A DNA stretch of 64,000 nucleotides, from contig JAKVBF010000004.1 of NCBI GenBank assembly GCA_022447555.1, positions 15,314-79,313 of the forward strand, written 5' to 3'. This stretch comes from Mariniblastus sp. GTDB taxonomy: Bacteria > Planctomycetota > Planctomycetia > Pirellulales > Pirellulaceae. Made by a program: the position numbers and the translations under genes. Positions 35,395 to 44,467 of this stretch are shown piece after piece; position 1 is the first letter of the stretch, and every line of letters starts with the position of its first letter. The notes beneath the pieces were generated by a model. It saw nothing but the letters and a program-made list of their open reading frames with translations. It was not told the origin of the DNA and did not search any database.

Positions 35395-38300
35395 ATGAGT
35401 TTCATTATGCGATCGCTTCTTTGCTTACTCTGCTTGTTCATCCTCCAAATTATGGCCGCGACTCTATCGGGGCAAACAACTTCGGAAAAGCCAAAAGCCG
35501 ATGCGAAAACCGTTGATCAGGTTTTACCTGCTTTTAAACTTCGCAGCATTGGGCCGACATTGATGTCCGGCCGTATTGGCGACGTCGCTGTGGACCCCGA
35601 CAACCCGAACATTTGGTATGTCGGAGTTGCGTCAGGCAACCTTTGGAAAACCACCAACGCCGGAACCACGTGGAAACCAATTTTTGAGAATTATGGTTCC
35701 TACTCCATCGGCTGCGTGACCATCGACCCCAATGACTCGAAGACCATCTGGGTTGGCACGGGAGAGAACAATGGCGGTCGACATATCGGCTACGGAGATG
35801 GCGTCTATGTCAGTCATGATGGCGGGAAACGCTTTCAAAATATGGGATTGAAAGAATCAGAACATATTGGCAAAGTGATCGTTCACCCCCGGAACCCGAA
35901 CATCGTCTACGTCGCCGCCCAAGGCCCTCTCTGGTCTTCAGGAGGACAACGAGGACTTTTCAAATCCACCGACGGCGGGCAGACTTGGCGAAATGTGTTA
36001 AGCGATGGTGAATGGACAGGCGTCAGCGACGCAGTCATGGACCCAAAGAATCCTAATGTGATGTATGCCGCGACTCACCAACGGCACCGAACTGTCTGGG
36101 CCTTAATGAATACCGGACCCGAATCAGGGATTCACAAGTCGACCGATGGCGGTGAAACTTGGACCGAGCTAAAGAACGGACTCCCAGGCTCCAACAAGGG
36201 TAAAATTTCATTGCAGGTATCACCGCAACAATCCAATGTGGTCTATGCGACGATTGAATTGGATGATCGCAAAGGTGGCTTTTACCGCAGTGATGACAGT
36301 GGGGCCAGCTGGTCCAAGATGAGCGATTACTTAGGGGGTGGCACCGGACCTCATTACTACCAAGAGATTTACGTCGACCCTCATCGATTTGATGTTATTT
36401 ATCAGGCAAATGTTCGACTCGGCAGAAGCAGTGACGGGGGCAAGACATGGGATAGTGTTGAAGGCGACTCAAAACACGTCGACAATCACGCTGTCGCGTT
36501 CCACCCGGACGATCCAAACTTCGTCCTTGTCGGGTGCGATGGTGGACTTTATGTCTCACACGACAATGCAAAGACGTATCGATTCATTAATAATCTTCCG
36601 CTAACACAGTTCTATAAAATTGATGTCGACTATGATTTTCCATTTTATAATGTGGTCGGAGGCACTCAGGACAACTACTCTCAGTACGGCCCCACACGCA
36701 CCGGAAATGTTCAGGGGATTCGCACTTCTGATTGGAAAATCACGATTGGTGGTGACGGTCACGACAACGCAATCGACCCTACCGACCCCAACATCCTCTA
36801 TTGCGAATCGCAACAAGGCTTTATCCGGCGGTATGACCGGCGCACCGGCGAATCGGTGGACATTCGCCCACAGCCCGGTGCAGGAGAAGAGGGGTTCCGG
36901 TTTAATTGGGACTCACCTATTTTGATCAGTCCTCACAACCATAAACGAATTTATTTTGGCTCAAAATTCCTGCATCGCACGGACGACCGAGGCGATTCAT
37001 GGACCCGAGTAAGCCCTGACTTATCGCGCAATCAAAATCGTTTCGCGTTGCCCATGATGGGCCGCGTTTGGAGCGTCGATGCTGGCTATGATCTGATGGC
37101 AATGAGTCGCTTCGGAAACATCACCTCCATCTCTGAATCACCTTTGGTTGAAGGACTTTTGTACGTCGGCACCGATGATGGCCTGATACAGGTCTCCGAA
37201 GATGGTGGAAAAAACTGGCGAGCAACCAACAAGATTTACGGTGTTCCAGAAAACTTCTTCGTCAACGACATTAAGGCTGACCTTCATGACGAAAACACGG
37301 TTTATGCCGTAATGGACGATCACAAAACGGGCGATTACCAACCGTACTTAGCCAAAAGCACCGACCGAGGAAAAAACTGGGAATTGATGACGGGTGACCT
37401 ACCCGACCGACACATCCTATGGCGTATTGTTCAGGACCACGAAAACCCGAGGCTCTTTTTCTTGGGAACCGAATTCGGATTATTCTGTTCGCTCAATTCG
37501 GGTGTCAACTGGCACAAGATCCAAGGTGGTGGCCCGAACATTCCGCTGCGCGACTTGGCGATTCAAAAACGCGAAAACGATCTCGTCTGCGCTTCGTTCG
37601 GCCGAGGTATCTACGTGCTCGACGACTATTCTCCACTTCGAGAATTGAGCGAGGATTTGATGATGGATAAGGAATTTCACTTATTCCCGATTCGCCAAGC
37701 CTTATGGTACATGCCCTCCGACGCCCTCGGCGGACCAAGAGGATTTCAGGGAGACGCATTTTATGCTGCCCCTAATCCTGAGTTTGGAGCCACCTTTACT
37801 TACTATGTTCGCGACGACTACCAAACATCACGTCAAATACGAAAGAAAGCAGAAGCTGCGCAAAACGCCGCCGGCAAAGATGTGACTCAGCCCGAATGGG
37901 ACCAACTCGAACGTGAAGCCCTCGAAGAGCCGGCTAAAATCTATTTTGAAGTTTCTGATTCCGATGGAAATTTTATCAGTCGCATCGACGGCAATGCGTC
38001 CAAGGGAATCCATCACGCCAGCTGGAACTTGCGGCATTCTGGACTTCAAGGCCGTGGCGGCGGCCCACTGGCCGCTCCCGGCACTTACTCGCTGCAGGGA
38101 TTCAAAACACTAAATCACCAAACCGAGAAGTTGGGAGCGTCGCAGACGGTTGAAGTCGTTTCCATTTCGAAACCGACGCTGAAACCGCAAAAACGAGAAG
38201 ATGTCCTTGCGTTTCAAAGGAACGCAGCAAAATTACGAGACGCGGTGAGAGCTGCCAGTAGCTCACTCGAATCTGCTTTGGAAACCATGACGGTCATCCG

Positions 38301-38667
38301 TAGCACAATCAAGAGCAGTCCCAAAGGAACGCCCGAATTGGGGGCGGCGGCGGCTAAACTGGAACTTCAGCTAAAACAAACCGCTAAAAAACTCAACGGC
38401 GACTCCATTCGCGGTTCCAAATACGAGCAAACGGTACCCTCCATCAGTAATCGCATTCGAAATGCCCTGTCGGGGTCGATGGGGAACACTTATGGAATCA
38501 CCAAGACGCAACGTGACCAGGTCGCGATCGCGAAAAAAGAGTTTAGTGAAGCCGTAGATGAAATTCGCGAATTACTTGAAATGGACATCAAACTTTTCGA
38601 GCAACAGCTGGATGATGCAGGCATCCCGTGGACACCGGGCCGGTCGATTCCCGAATTCGATCAATAG
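35395..38667 (+). CDS. Secreted VPS10/BNR-repeat (sortilin-like) protein
   Basis: 1090 residues with a signal peptide (LLCLLCLFILQIMAATLSG). Residues about 45-750 form repeated beta-propeller blades with BNR/Asp-box signatures (SHDGGKRFQNMG, STDGGQTWRNVL, STDGGETWTEL, SDDSGASWSKM, SSDGGKTWDSV, STDRGKNWELM). The C-terminal third is a mixed beta/helical region (YFEVSDSDGNFISRIDGNASKG) ending in a helical segment. Such proteins are annotated as glycosyl hydrolase BNR-repeat or VPS10-domain proteins, and the ligand is unknown. The gene stands alone. Confidence 0.85.
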   Translation: MSFIMRSLLCLLCLFILQIMAATLSGQTTSEKPKADAKTVDQVLPAFKLRSIGPTLMSGRIGDVAVDPDNPNIWYVGVASGNLWKTTNAGTTWKPIFENYGSYSIGCVTIDPNDSKTIWVGTGENNGGRHIGYGDGVYVSHDGGKRFQNMGLKESEHIGKVIVHPRNPNIVYVAAQGPLWSSGGQRGLFKSTDGGQTWRNVLSDGEWTGVSDAVMDPKNPNVMYAATHQRHRTVWALMNTGPESGIHKSTDGGETWTELKNGLPGSNKGKISLQVSPQQSNVVYATIELDDRKGGFYRSDDSGASWSKMSDYLGGGTGPHYYQEIYVDPHRFDVIYQANVRLGRSSDGGKTWDSVEGDSKHVDNHAVAFHPDDPNFVLVGCDGGLYVSHDNAKTYRFINNLPLTQFYKIDVDYDFPFYNVVGGTQDNYSQYGPTRTGNVQGIRTSDWKITIGGDGHDNAIDPTDPNILYCESQQGFIRRYDRRTGESVDIRPQPGAGEEGFRFNWDSPILISPHNHKRIYFGSKFLHRTDDRGDSWTRVSPDLSRNQNRFALPMMGRVWSVDAGYDLMAMSRFGNITSISESPLVEGLLYVGTDDGLIQVSEDGGKNWRATNKIYGVPENFFVNDIKADLHDENTVYAVMDDHKTGDYQPYLAKSTDRGKNWELMTGDLPDRHILWRIVQDHENPRLFFLGTEFGLFCSLNSGVNWHKIQGGGPNIPLRDLAIQKRENDLVCASFGRGIYVLDDYSPLRELSEDLMMDKEFHLFPIRQALWYMPSDALGGPRGFQGDAFYAAPNPEFGATFTYYVRDDYQTSRQIRKKAEAAQNAAGKDVTQPEWDQLEREALEEPAKIYFEVSDSDGNFISRIDGNASKGIHHASWNLRHSGLQGRGGGPLAAPGTYSLQGFKTLNHQTEKLGASQTVEVVSISKPTLKPQKREDVLAFQRNAAKLRDAVRAASSSLESALETMTVIRSTIKSSPKGTPELGAAAAKLELQLKQTAKKLNGDSIRGSKYEQTVPSISNRIRNALSGSMGNTYGITKTQRDQVAIAKKEFSEAVDEIRELLEMDIKLFEQQLDDAGIPWTPGRSIPEFDQ

Positions 38668-38698
38668 ACGCGGCTACAGAAGCTAGAATCCGATATCA

Positions 38699-39679
38699 TC
38701 AAAGGGGTGCAGGTAGGTCACGTCGATTGAAAAATCGCCCACCCCAAATTAATAGAATCAGCCCTAAGCCCAGCAGCACAAGATTGTTAGCCAACGGGCC
38801 CAAGGCGGTCCAAACTCCGGCCTCGTCAAAAATCAGCCAATGAAGTATCGTCTCTGGTTTTTCGTCTGCTCGCTGGATGGTCGGCGCCGGTTCGTAATAC
38901 CCAAAAACCGTTACGTATCTCAGCCACGAAAATGCTTCGGAACTCATGGCCAGTAACTTCACCATAGCACTGACCATATAACATCCGATTACAATCCCCA
39001 GCGTCCGCCAGCGATATCGATCTCTTGCGGAACAAAAGGCGGCAAAGCACGAGACGAAAACGGAAAAACAGAACAGGTTGATGATTCCCGGATAAAATTG
39101 AACGGGCGAAACGAGAGATCTCATCGGCACCTGTTCTGTTTTCGCCTCCATAAAGGTGAGAGGTAATGCATAGGAAGTAAACGGAATTTTCAACTCCGGA
39201 TAGAACGACTCCTCGACCGCGGTCGTCCAGACACCTATCGACATTCCCAACCAGACCAGCAGGCAAAGGCCAAATGAAACGCACATGGTTAAAAACATAT
39301 GTTGAAAATAGACGCGCCGTCGACTGATCGGCTGAGCTAAAACCAGTTCCATCGTTCCTCGACTCAATTCACCGCTAACCACGTCACTGCCGCGTACGAT
39401 GGCCCAAATTGAAATGATCATCAGCAACATCGGCTCGTCTAATGTGAGTGCCGTTCGGCCCAAATATGAGACCAGCCAGTCAAAGTCGACAGAGGAAAAC
39501 TTCCGCCAATCCTGCGGCAACATATCCACAATCTGTTTGAAACGGGCCGTGTCCAACTCGCCAACCACCCAAACTCGAAACCAGCTGAAGGCGAACAGGG
39601 CGACGGCGCAGGCAAGCAACAACAGTATTGATTCCGCAAGGAACTTTTTTGCCAAAGGACGATTGACCAATGAGTGCAT
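38699..39679 (-). CDS. ABC-2 type transporter permease
   Basis: 326 residues with about six hydrophobic segments, starting with a long helix (LLLLACAVALFAFSW) after a short cytoplasmic N-terminus. The segment GSDVVSGELSRGTMELVLAQPISRRRVYFQHM is the typical cytoplasmic loop of ABC-2 permeases that contacts the ATPase. Its ATG and the stop of the ATPase gene share one base (TGATG), so the pair is translationally coupled. Substrate not predictable. Confidence 0.88.
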   Translation of the reverse strand: MHSLVNRPLAKKFLAESILLLLACAVALFAFSWFRVWVVGELDTARFKQIVDMLPQDWRKFSSVDFDWLVSYLGRTALTLDEPMLLMIISIWAIVRGSDVVSGELSRGTMELVLAQPISRRRVYFQHMFLTMCVSFGLCLLVWLGMSIGVWTTAVEESFYPELKIPFTSYALPLTFMEAKTEQVPMRSLVSPVQFYPGIINLFCFSVFVSCFAAFCSARDRYRWRTLGIVIGCYMVSAMVKLLAMSSEAFSWLRYVTVFGYYEPAPTIQRADEKPETILHWLIFDEAGVWTALGPLANNLVLLGLGLILLIWGGRFFNRRDLPAPL

Positions 39680-40575
39680 CAGGCGCTCCCATCCATTTGT
39701 TCAGAATGGAAACGATCGTAAACCGCCCTCAAGGAAATCGGTTCGATATAAACATCATCGAGAGGGGCCTTCGACAGCCATCCCATCACAGAAGAAAGCT
39801 GGGCGGGAGTCTCAATTTTTATCGTATCTTCCTGTTGTTCCATGGTGACACTCTCTTTAAGCGAATCCGGAACTGGGGGCATTTCCCCTGTCAGTCGCCC
39901 TCGAATACGGTGCTGTCGTTTCAAATCCCGTATTGACTGATCGTGTACAAGCCGTCCCTGCCGAAGGATCAGAACCCGGTCGCAAGTCTCTTCGATTTCC
40001 GACAAAACGTGTGATGAAAAAATCACCGTTCTTCCCTCGTCACGAGCCTGCCTAACTAATGCCAAAACCTCTCCGCGCACCGAGGGATCGAGATTCGCCG
40101 TTGGTTCATCGAGAATCAAAATTGGAGCTTGGCTCGAAAGGCAAACTGTCAAAGCCAATTTCTGACGCATACCCGTCGACATGAAAGCAACCCAGCGATT
40201 CAAATCCAGTTCGAGTCTGGCCGCCACCTCTGATGCCATCTTGCAATTCGAGTCATTGCGAATTTCAGAAAAAAAATCCACCACCTGTCTCGCCCGCATG
40301 GTTCGAAAAAGCCTCGCGTCCCCAGGGAGATAAGAAATCAAGCGATGTACTTGGACCCGCTTATCATAACAATCCCAATCCTGAATCTTGGCCCAACCTT
40401 GACTCGGTTTTAAAAACCCGAGCACAAGACGCAGGAGGGTCGTCTTACCCGCACCATTGGGACCTAGCAGCCCCACAATCTCTCCTTCTCTGATCGCTAG
40501 ATCGCAGTGTGACAGTGCATTGAAATCACCAAACCGTTTGGTCAAGGATTGCGTCTCAAGAATGACTCGGCTCAC
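39679..40575 (-). CDS. ABC transporter ATP-binding protein
   Basis: 298 residues. Walker A GLLGPNGAGKTTLLRL, Q-loop region, signature-like FMSTGMRQKLALTVCL (the canonical LSGGQ is replaced by MSTGM), Walker B PILILDEPTANLDPSV and switch His in VIFSSHVLSEIEETC. The C-terminal extension is typical of drug or polymer exporters paired with ABC-2 permeases. It is the first gene of a two-gene operon with the permease. Confidence 0.92.
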   Translation of the reverse strand: MSRVILETQSLTKRFGDFNALSHCDLAIREGEIVGLLGPNGAGKTTLLRLVLGFLKPSQGWAKIQDWDCYDKRVQVHRLISYLPGDARLFRTMRARQVVDFFSEIRNDSNCKMASEVAARLELDLNRWVAFMSTGMRQKLALTVCLSSQAPILILDEPTANLDPSVRGEVLALVRQARDEGRTVIFSSHVLSEIEETCDRVLILRQGRLVHDQSIRDLKRQHRIRGRLTGEMPPVPDSLKESVTMEQQEDTIKIETPAQLSSVMGWLSKAPLDDVYIEPISLRAVYDRFHSEQMDGSA

Positions 40576-40608
40576 ACCACACCTGGGTCGGCTGAAGGTT
40601 GGATCAAT

Positions 40609-41118
40609 TTAACGAATGGGCTGCAGACCCATCAAACGACGCAAAAAACCAATTTGTCCAGCGTGCAGCATCTCATGGTTAGCCGCAAACAGCAGCGAAC
40701 CATAACGTGTTGGGAAGCCTGAATAGGGTAAATCGATCGACTCGTCCAACCCCGGCCCATCGAAATGGTCGATTTCAATCAACATCTGTCGGTTCACGCC
40801 ATCGAGCACCTCCAATATTTCAGCAGGTGGCAAATACATTTCCGGAGAACTTTCTGGCGTTGTCCCCTTCATCACTTTTTTCCTAAACCGATTCGGGATC
40901 AAGGAACCATCAATATCGGCACGCCCGCGCTGTCGAAATAACGTCAATCCATATTGTGCCATGGCAAGATGGCCTACCTGCCAAGCAATGTGGGAAACCG
41001 AGGGTTCCGGTGTCCAAAACCATTGGTCCTCCTCGAGACCATCCAACAGCGTCATCGTGTATTCTCTAGCAGAGGCTAGATTGTTTTTTGCTATCTGTAG
41101 TCGTTCTGAAATCGCCAT
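40609..41118 (-). CDS. DinB-family four-helix protein
   Basis: 169 residues with DinB metal-binding histidines in VSHIAWQVGHLAMAQ and LFAANHEMLHAGQIGFLRRLMGL. DinB-fold proteins are metal-dependent thiol S-transferases or related hydrolases; the substrate cannot be assigned here. The ATG at 41118 lies in a good context. It follows the RidA gene on the same strand, with a 143-base gap. Confidence 0.85.
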   Translation of the reverse strand: MAISERLQIAKNNLASAREYTMTLLDGLEEDQWFWTPEPSVSHIAWQVGHLAMAQYGLTLFRQRGRADIDGSLIPNRFRKKVMKGTTPESSPEMYLPPAEILEVLDGVNRQMLIEIDHFDGPGLDESIDLPYSGFPTRYGSLLFAANHEMLHAGQIGFLRRLMGLQPIR

Positions 41119-41261
41119 CGGGAAAGTCCTTTCAATTGCAAAGAGTCCGCAAAACTAGGAACTGAATTCTGGAAAAACGGCCGCCCTCGCTTTGGCCGAT
41201 CAAGGGAAGCAGAGAGTACCCCCCCACGACTCGAATCCGATCCCAGGCCGCGCCCGAGCCT

Positions 41262-41729
41262 CTAGTCTTCGTGCAGCTCAAATACCGCCTCAATCTCTAC
41301 CATCACTCCCAATGGTAATGAAGTCATGCCCACGGCGCTACGTGTTCCCACCCCCGAGTCGTCGCCAAACACCTCTTTCATCAGTTCACTACAACCGTTG
41401 ATCACCGTCGGATGGCCGCAGAAATCCTCTGTACAGGCGACCATACCAAAGATCTTGACCACACTCTTGATTCGATCCAATGACCCTAGGTGTTGCTGGA
41501 GAGTCGCCAACAGGGTCAGGCCGACCTGTTTCGCTGCTTGATAACCTTCCTGCTCATCGGCGTCGCGGCCGACACAACCTTTGATCATCGTGCCGTCGCC
41601 CTTTAAGGGGACATGCCCAGATGTGTAACAAAGATTACCCACGTTCATGGCTGGCTTATAAACCCCGACCGCCTTGGGTGCGGGCGGTAACACATAGCCT
41701 AGTTCTTTCAACCGTTTATCAGCACTCAT
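41262..41729 (-). CDS. RidA/YjgF-family protein
   Basis: 155 residues from the ATG at 41729. RidA proteins deaminate reactive enamine/imine intermediates. Family motifs are visible: LCYTSGHVPL near the N-terminus, and GVGTRSAVGMTSLPLGVMVEIEAVFEL at the C-terminus with the active-site Arg. The protein is about 25 residues longer than E. coli RidA, matching the longer bacterial subfamily (YjgF-like with ADxRLxxLG start, here SADKRLKELGYVLP). Confidence 0.92.
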   Translation of the reverse strand: MSADKRLKELGYVLPPAPKAVGVYKPAMNVGNLCYTSGHVPLKGDGTMIKGCVGRDADEQEGYQAAKQVGLTLLATLQQHLGSLDRIKSVVKIFGMVACTEDFCGHPTVINGCSELMKEVFGDDSGVGTRSAVGMTSLPLGVMVEIEAVFELHED

Positions 41730-41913
41730 CTTGATCATCCAAATTATCGGTTAGGTGGTGGAATGGTTTACGATATCGGATTAAATCTCGGATGGCCATG
41801 GGGTAATCCGCTTGTCCTATAGCGTTGTGAGCGGTAATTCCGGAACTCAACATTTTTACAGTTGCACCTGATTCCAGATTGTTTTGGGCGAGCTAGTACG
41901 TGATAATCGAAGC

Positions 41914-42822
41914 ATGATCACGCGGCGAAAAATTTTGGGATACGGCACTGCCTTGGCGACGGGACTTCCGTTCCGGAGCACCGCCCCTTGGCTCCCGGCA
42001 ATCAAGCCACCCCCGCTTATGATCTTTGAAAAGGTCCTGCAGAACCTACCTCCTCGGGCACTCGCCGATGCATTGGTCGAAATTGGAGCCGATGGTGTTG
42101 AAGTCGCGGTTCGGCCAGGTGGTAGAATAGCGCCGGTCGAGGCGCGACAGAGAATACCAGAACTTGTCAAAGCATTGAGTCGGCAGGATAAAAAGCTCCT
42201 CGTCGCAACGACCAACATCACATCGGTGACATCCGAATCGAGACAACTCCTAAAAGTTTTAGCCGACCACGAAATCCCTCATTATCGAATGGGCTACTAT
42301 CGCTGGAGTAAGAAACGAGACTGGAATCAGCAAAGGTTAGCTGTTGAAAAACAGGTCACGGAACTGGCTGATCTCAATCGAGAGCTTGGCATTACGGCAA
42401 TTTACCAGAATCATGCTGGAAATAAGTATTACGGGGCCTTAGTTTATGAGATGCTCTCGATACTATCACGAATCGGAGTCGCTGAAATCGGCCTCGCTCT
42501 CGATCTCAGACACCTTCGAGCCGAGGCGGGGCTCAGCTGGCCTACCCTCGTCGAAGTCGCCGCGAATCGGATCGGCTGTATCTACGTAAAAGATGCCCGT
42601 TGGCAGGGTTCCAAGAGCCAACAGCTGGAAAACGTCCCGCTGGGAAATGGATTTGTCGATCGTGAGATGTTCGAGCAAGTTCGCAGACGTTGTCCAGCAG
42701 CTCCGATTTCCCTTCACGTCGAGTACCATGGTGGCAAACCCCTTGAGGGGCCAGCACTCCAACAGGCAATTGACTCGTTTCGGCTCGATACCCAAACGTT
42801 ACGTCAATGGATGAACAACTAA
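41914..42822 (+). CDS. Tat-exported sugar phosphate isomerase/epimerase-like protein (xylose isomerase-like TIM barrel)
   Basis: 302 residues from the ATG at 41914; the frame is open ten codons further to a TTG. The N-terminus TRRKILGYGTALATGLP has a twin-arginine signal, so the folded enzyme is exported. The body is an AP-endonuclease-2-like TIM barrel (DALVEIGADGVEVAVRPGGR, YQNHAGNKYYGALVYEM, IGLALDLRHLRAEAG, ISLHVEYHGGKP) with metal-ligand candidates in the last two. It is 40 bases upstream of a Tat-exported Gfo/Idh/MocA oxidoreductase, with which it probably works on exported sugar intermediates. Confidence 0.85.
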   Translation: MITRRKILGYGTALATGLPFRSTAPWLPAIKPPPLMIFEKVLQNLPPRALADALVEIGADGVEVAVRPGGRIAPVEARQRIPELVKALSRQDKKLLVATTNITSVTSESRQLLKVLADHEIPHYRMGYYRWSKKRDWNQQRLAVEKQVTELADLNRELGITAIYQNHAGNKYYGALVYEMLSILSRIGVAEIGLALDLRHLRAEAGLSWPTLVEVAANRIGCIYVKDARWQGSKSQQLENVPLGNGFVDREMFEQVRRRCPAAPISLHVEYHGGKPLEGPALQQAIDSFRLDTQTLRQWMNN

Positions 42823-42862
42823 TAGTAAGCCCACAAGAAAAACTTACAATGAAAGAGCTCTT

Positions 42863-44143
42863 ATGAAATCGCTCAATCGTCGCACTTGGATTCAATCATC
42901 GGCCGCCCTCTCCTGTGGTTTTTGGCTAGGCAGCACGGCCAAGGCAACGGCTCCATCTCCCAATGAAAAGCTGAACCTAGCCTTTATCGGCGTTGGTGGC
43001 CGAGGCGGCGCCAATTTGGGCGGATTATCTGATCAGAATCTAGTTGCCTTTTGCGATGTGGATGGCACTCGGGCCAAAGCCGCTTTTGAAAAATATCCAA
43101 CCGTCCCGAAGCATACCGACTACCGAAGAATGTTGGATCAACTCGATTCCAAAATTGATGGTGTGGTCATTAGCACCCCAGACCACACTCATTTTCATCC
43201 GGCCATTCAAGCGATCGAAATGGGCAAGCACGTGTACCTTGAGAAACCGATGGCCCACAACCTTTGGGAAACACGAACGCTTACTGACATGGCCCGCCAG
43301 CAGGGTGTGGCAACCCAACTCGGCGTCCAGCGTCACACCCTGCCCAACGTGCATCGTACGGTTGAATTGATTCAGTCTGGCGCGATTGGCGAGATTTCAG
43401 AAGTCTATTGCTGGATCAATGGCTCCCGAGGTATGCCGGGGGAACCCAAGGATCAGCCTACAATTCCCGCCGATCTAGACTACCCGTTATGGACAGGACC
43501 TGCAGCGTCTCGTCCTTACCACCCGAGCATCACACCCTACGGCTGGCGTTTTTGGTGGGATTACGGAACGGGGGAAACAGGCAACTGGGGTTGTCATATT
43601 TTAGACATCCCTTTCTGGGCGCTTGATCTTAAATACCCCACGCGCGTGTCTGCCAGCGGCCCTCCGGTCGATCCCAAGATGACCCCCAAGTCAATGAAGA
43701 CTGAATTCCTGTTCCCGGCTAAGGGCCGTCGCAAGCCGGTCACACTTCACTGGGACCACCTCGCCAACGGCCCAGAAATCCTCAAGCAAGAAAACCTGCC
43801 GAATAAAGGTTACAACACCCTGTTCGTCGGTGACAAAGGGATGTTGCTGACCGGATTCAGCAAACTGAAACTTTACCCCGAAGCAGATTATTCAGAATTC
43901 ACGGCACCCAACCAGACGGTTCCGCGCTCACCAGGTTTTTACAAGGAATGGGTGACCGCGTGCCAAGGAGGTCAAGCGGCCACTTGTCATTTTGATTACT
44001 CGGGCCCTTTGGCGGAAACCGTAATGCTGGGAAATCTTGCCTACCGAAGCCAAGAAAATTTTGACTGGGATGGCGAAAAACTTCTCACCAGTTCCACCAA
44101 GGCCAATGCATTCATCAAAACAAAATACGCGTCGGGCTGGTAG
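42863..44143 (+). CDS. Exported Gfo/Idh/MocA family NAD(P)-dependent oxidoreductase
   Basis: 426 residues. The N-terminus MKSLNRRTWIQSSAAL is Tat-like with a hydrophobic stretch (CGFWLGSTAKA), the Rossmann glycine motif GVGGRGGANLGG is near residue 40, and DGVVISTPDHTHFHPAIQAIEMGKHVYLEKPMAH carries the family EKP signature. The C-terminal substrate domain has the GNWGCHILDIPFWALDL motif seen in many planctomycete and Bacteroidetes members. The reaction is probably oxidation or reduction of a sugar or glycoside carbon. It is the second gene after a TIM-barrel isomerase, in one operon. Confidence 0.93.
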   Translation: MKSLNRRTWIQSSAALSCGFWLGSTAKATAPSPNEKLNLAFIGVGGRGGANLGGLSDQNLVAFCDVDGTRAKAAFEKYPTVPKHTDYRRMLDQLDSKIDGVVISTPDHTHFHPAIQAIEMGKHVYLEKPMAHNLWETRTLTDMARQQGVATQLGVQRHTLPNVHRTVELIQSGAIGEISEVYCWINGSRGMPGEPKDQPTIPADLDYPLWTGPAASRPYHPSITPYGWRFWWDYGTGETGNWGCHILDIPFWALDLKYPTRVSASGPPVDPKMTPKSMKTEFLFPAKGRRKPVTLHWDHLANGPEILKQENLPNKGYNTLFVGDKGMLLTGFSKLKLYPEADYSEFTAPNQTVPRSPGFYKEWVTACQGGQAATCHFDYSGPLAETVMLGNLAYRSQENFDWDGEKLLTSSTKANAFIKTKYASGW

Positions 44144-44211
44144 TTGTAGAGATTCGTCGGCGACGGTCTGAGGTCCGCTATGTCCTGATAACTACCGTCT
44201 AAACCAGCTCA

Positions 44212-44424
44212 CTAACGTTTCTTTGGTCGCCACACGTTTTCGAGAACATAAAACCCAATCAGCACTCCAATGCCCACCAGCATTCTGATGCACCAAACAA
44301 ATTCGGGGCCAAGACATTGCCAACTGTCCCATCCGACCGATTCGGTTTCGTAAATTAATTCACCGAGAGCAGATCCAAGTAGAAACCCAATTAAAAATTC
44401 CACCCACCCTGGGTCCCGCGACAA
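44212..44424 (-). CDS. Small two-helix membrane protein, function unknown
   Basis: 70 residues with two hydrophobic segments (EFLIGFLLGSALGELIY and FVWCIRMLVGIGVLIGFYVLENVW). The codon usage is normal and it lies 43 bases after the thioredoxin-fold gene on the same strand. I recognise no family. Confidence 0.5.
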   Translation of the reverse strand: MSRDPGWVEFLIGFLLGSALGELIYETESVGWDSWQCLGPEFVWCIRMLVGIGVLIGFYVLENVWRPKKR

Positions 44425-44467
44425 CTAGGCTGAGCGATTCATGCGGCTGATATCGGTAACCCACCTA

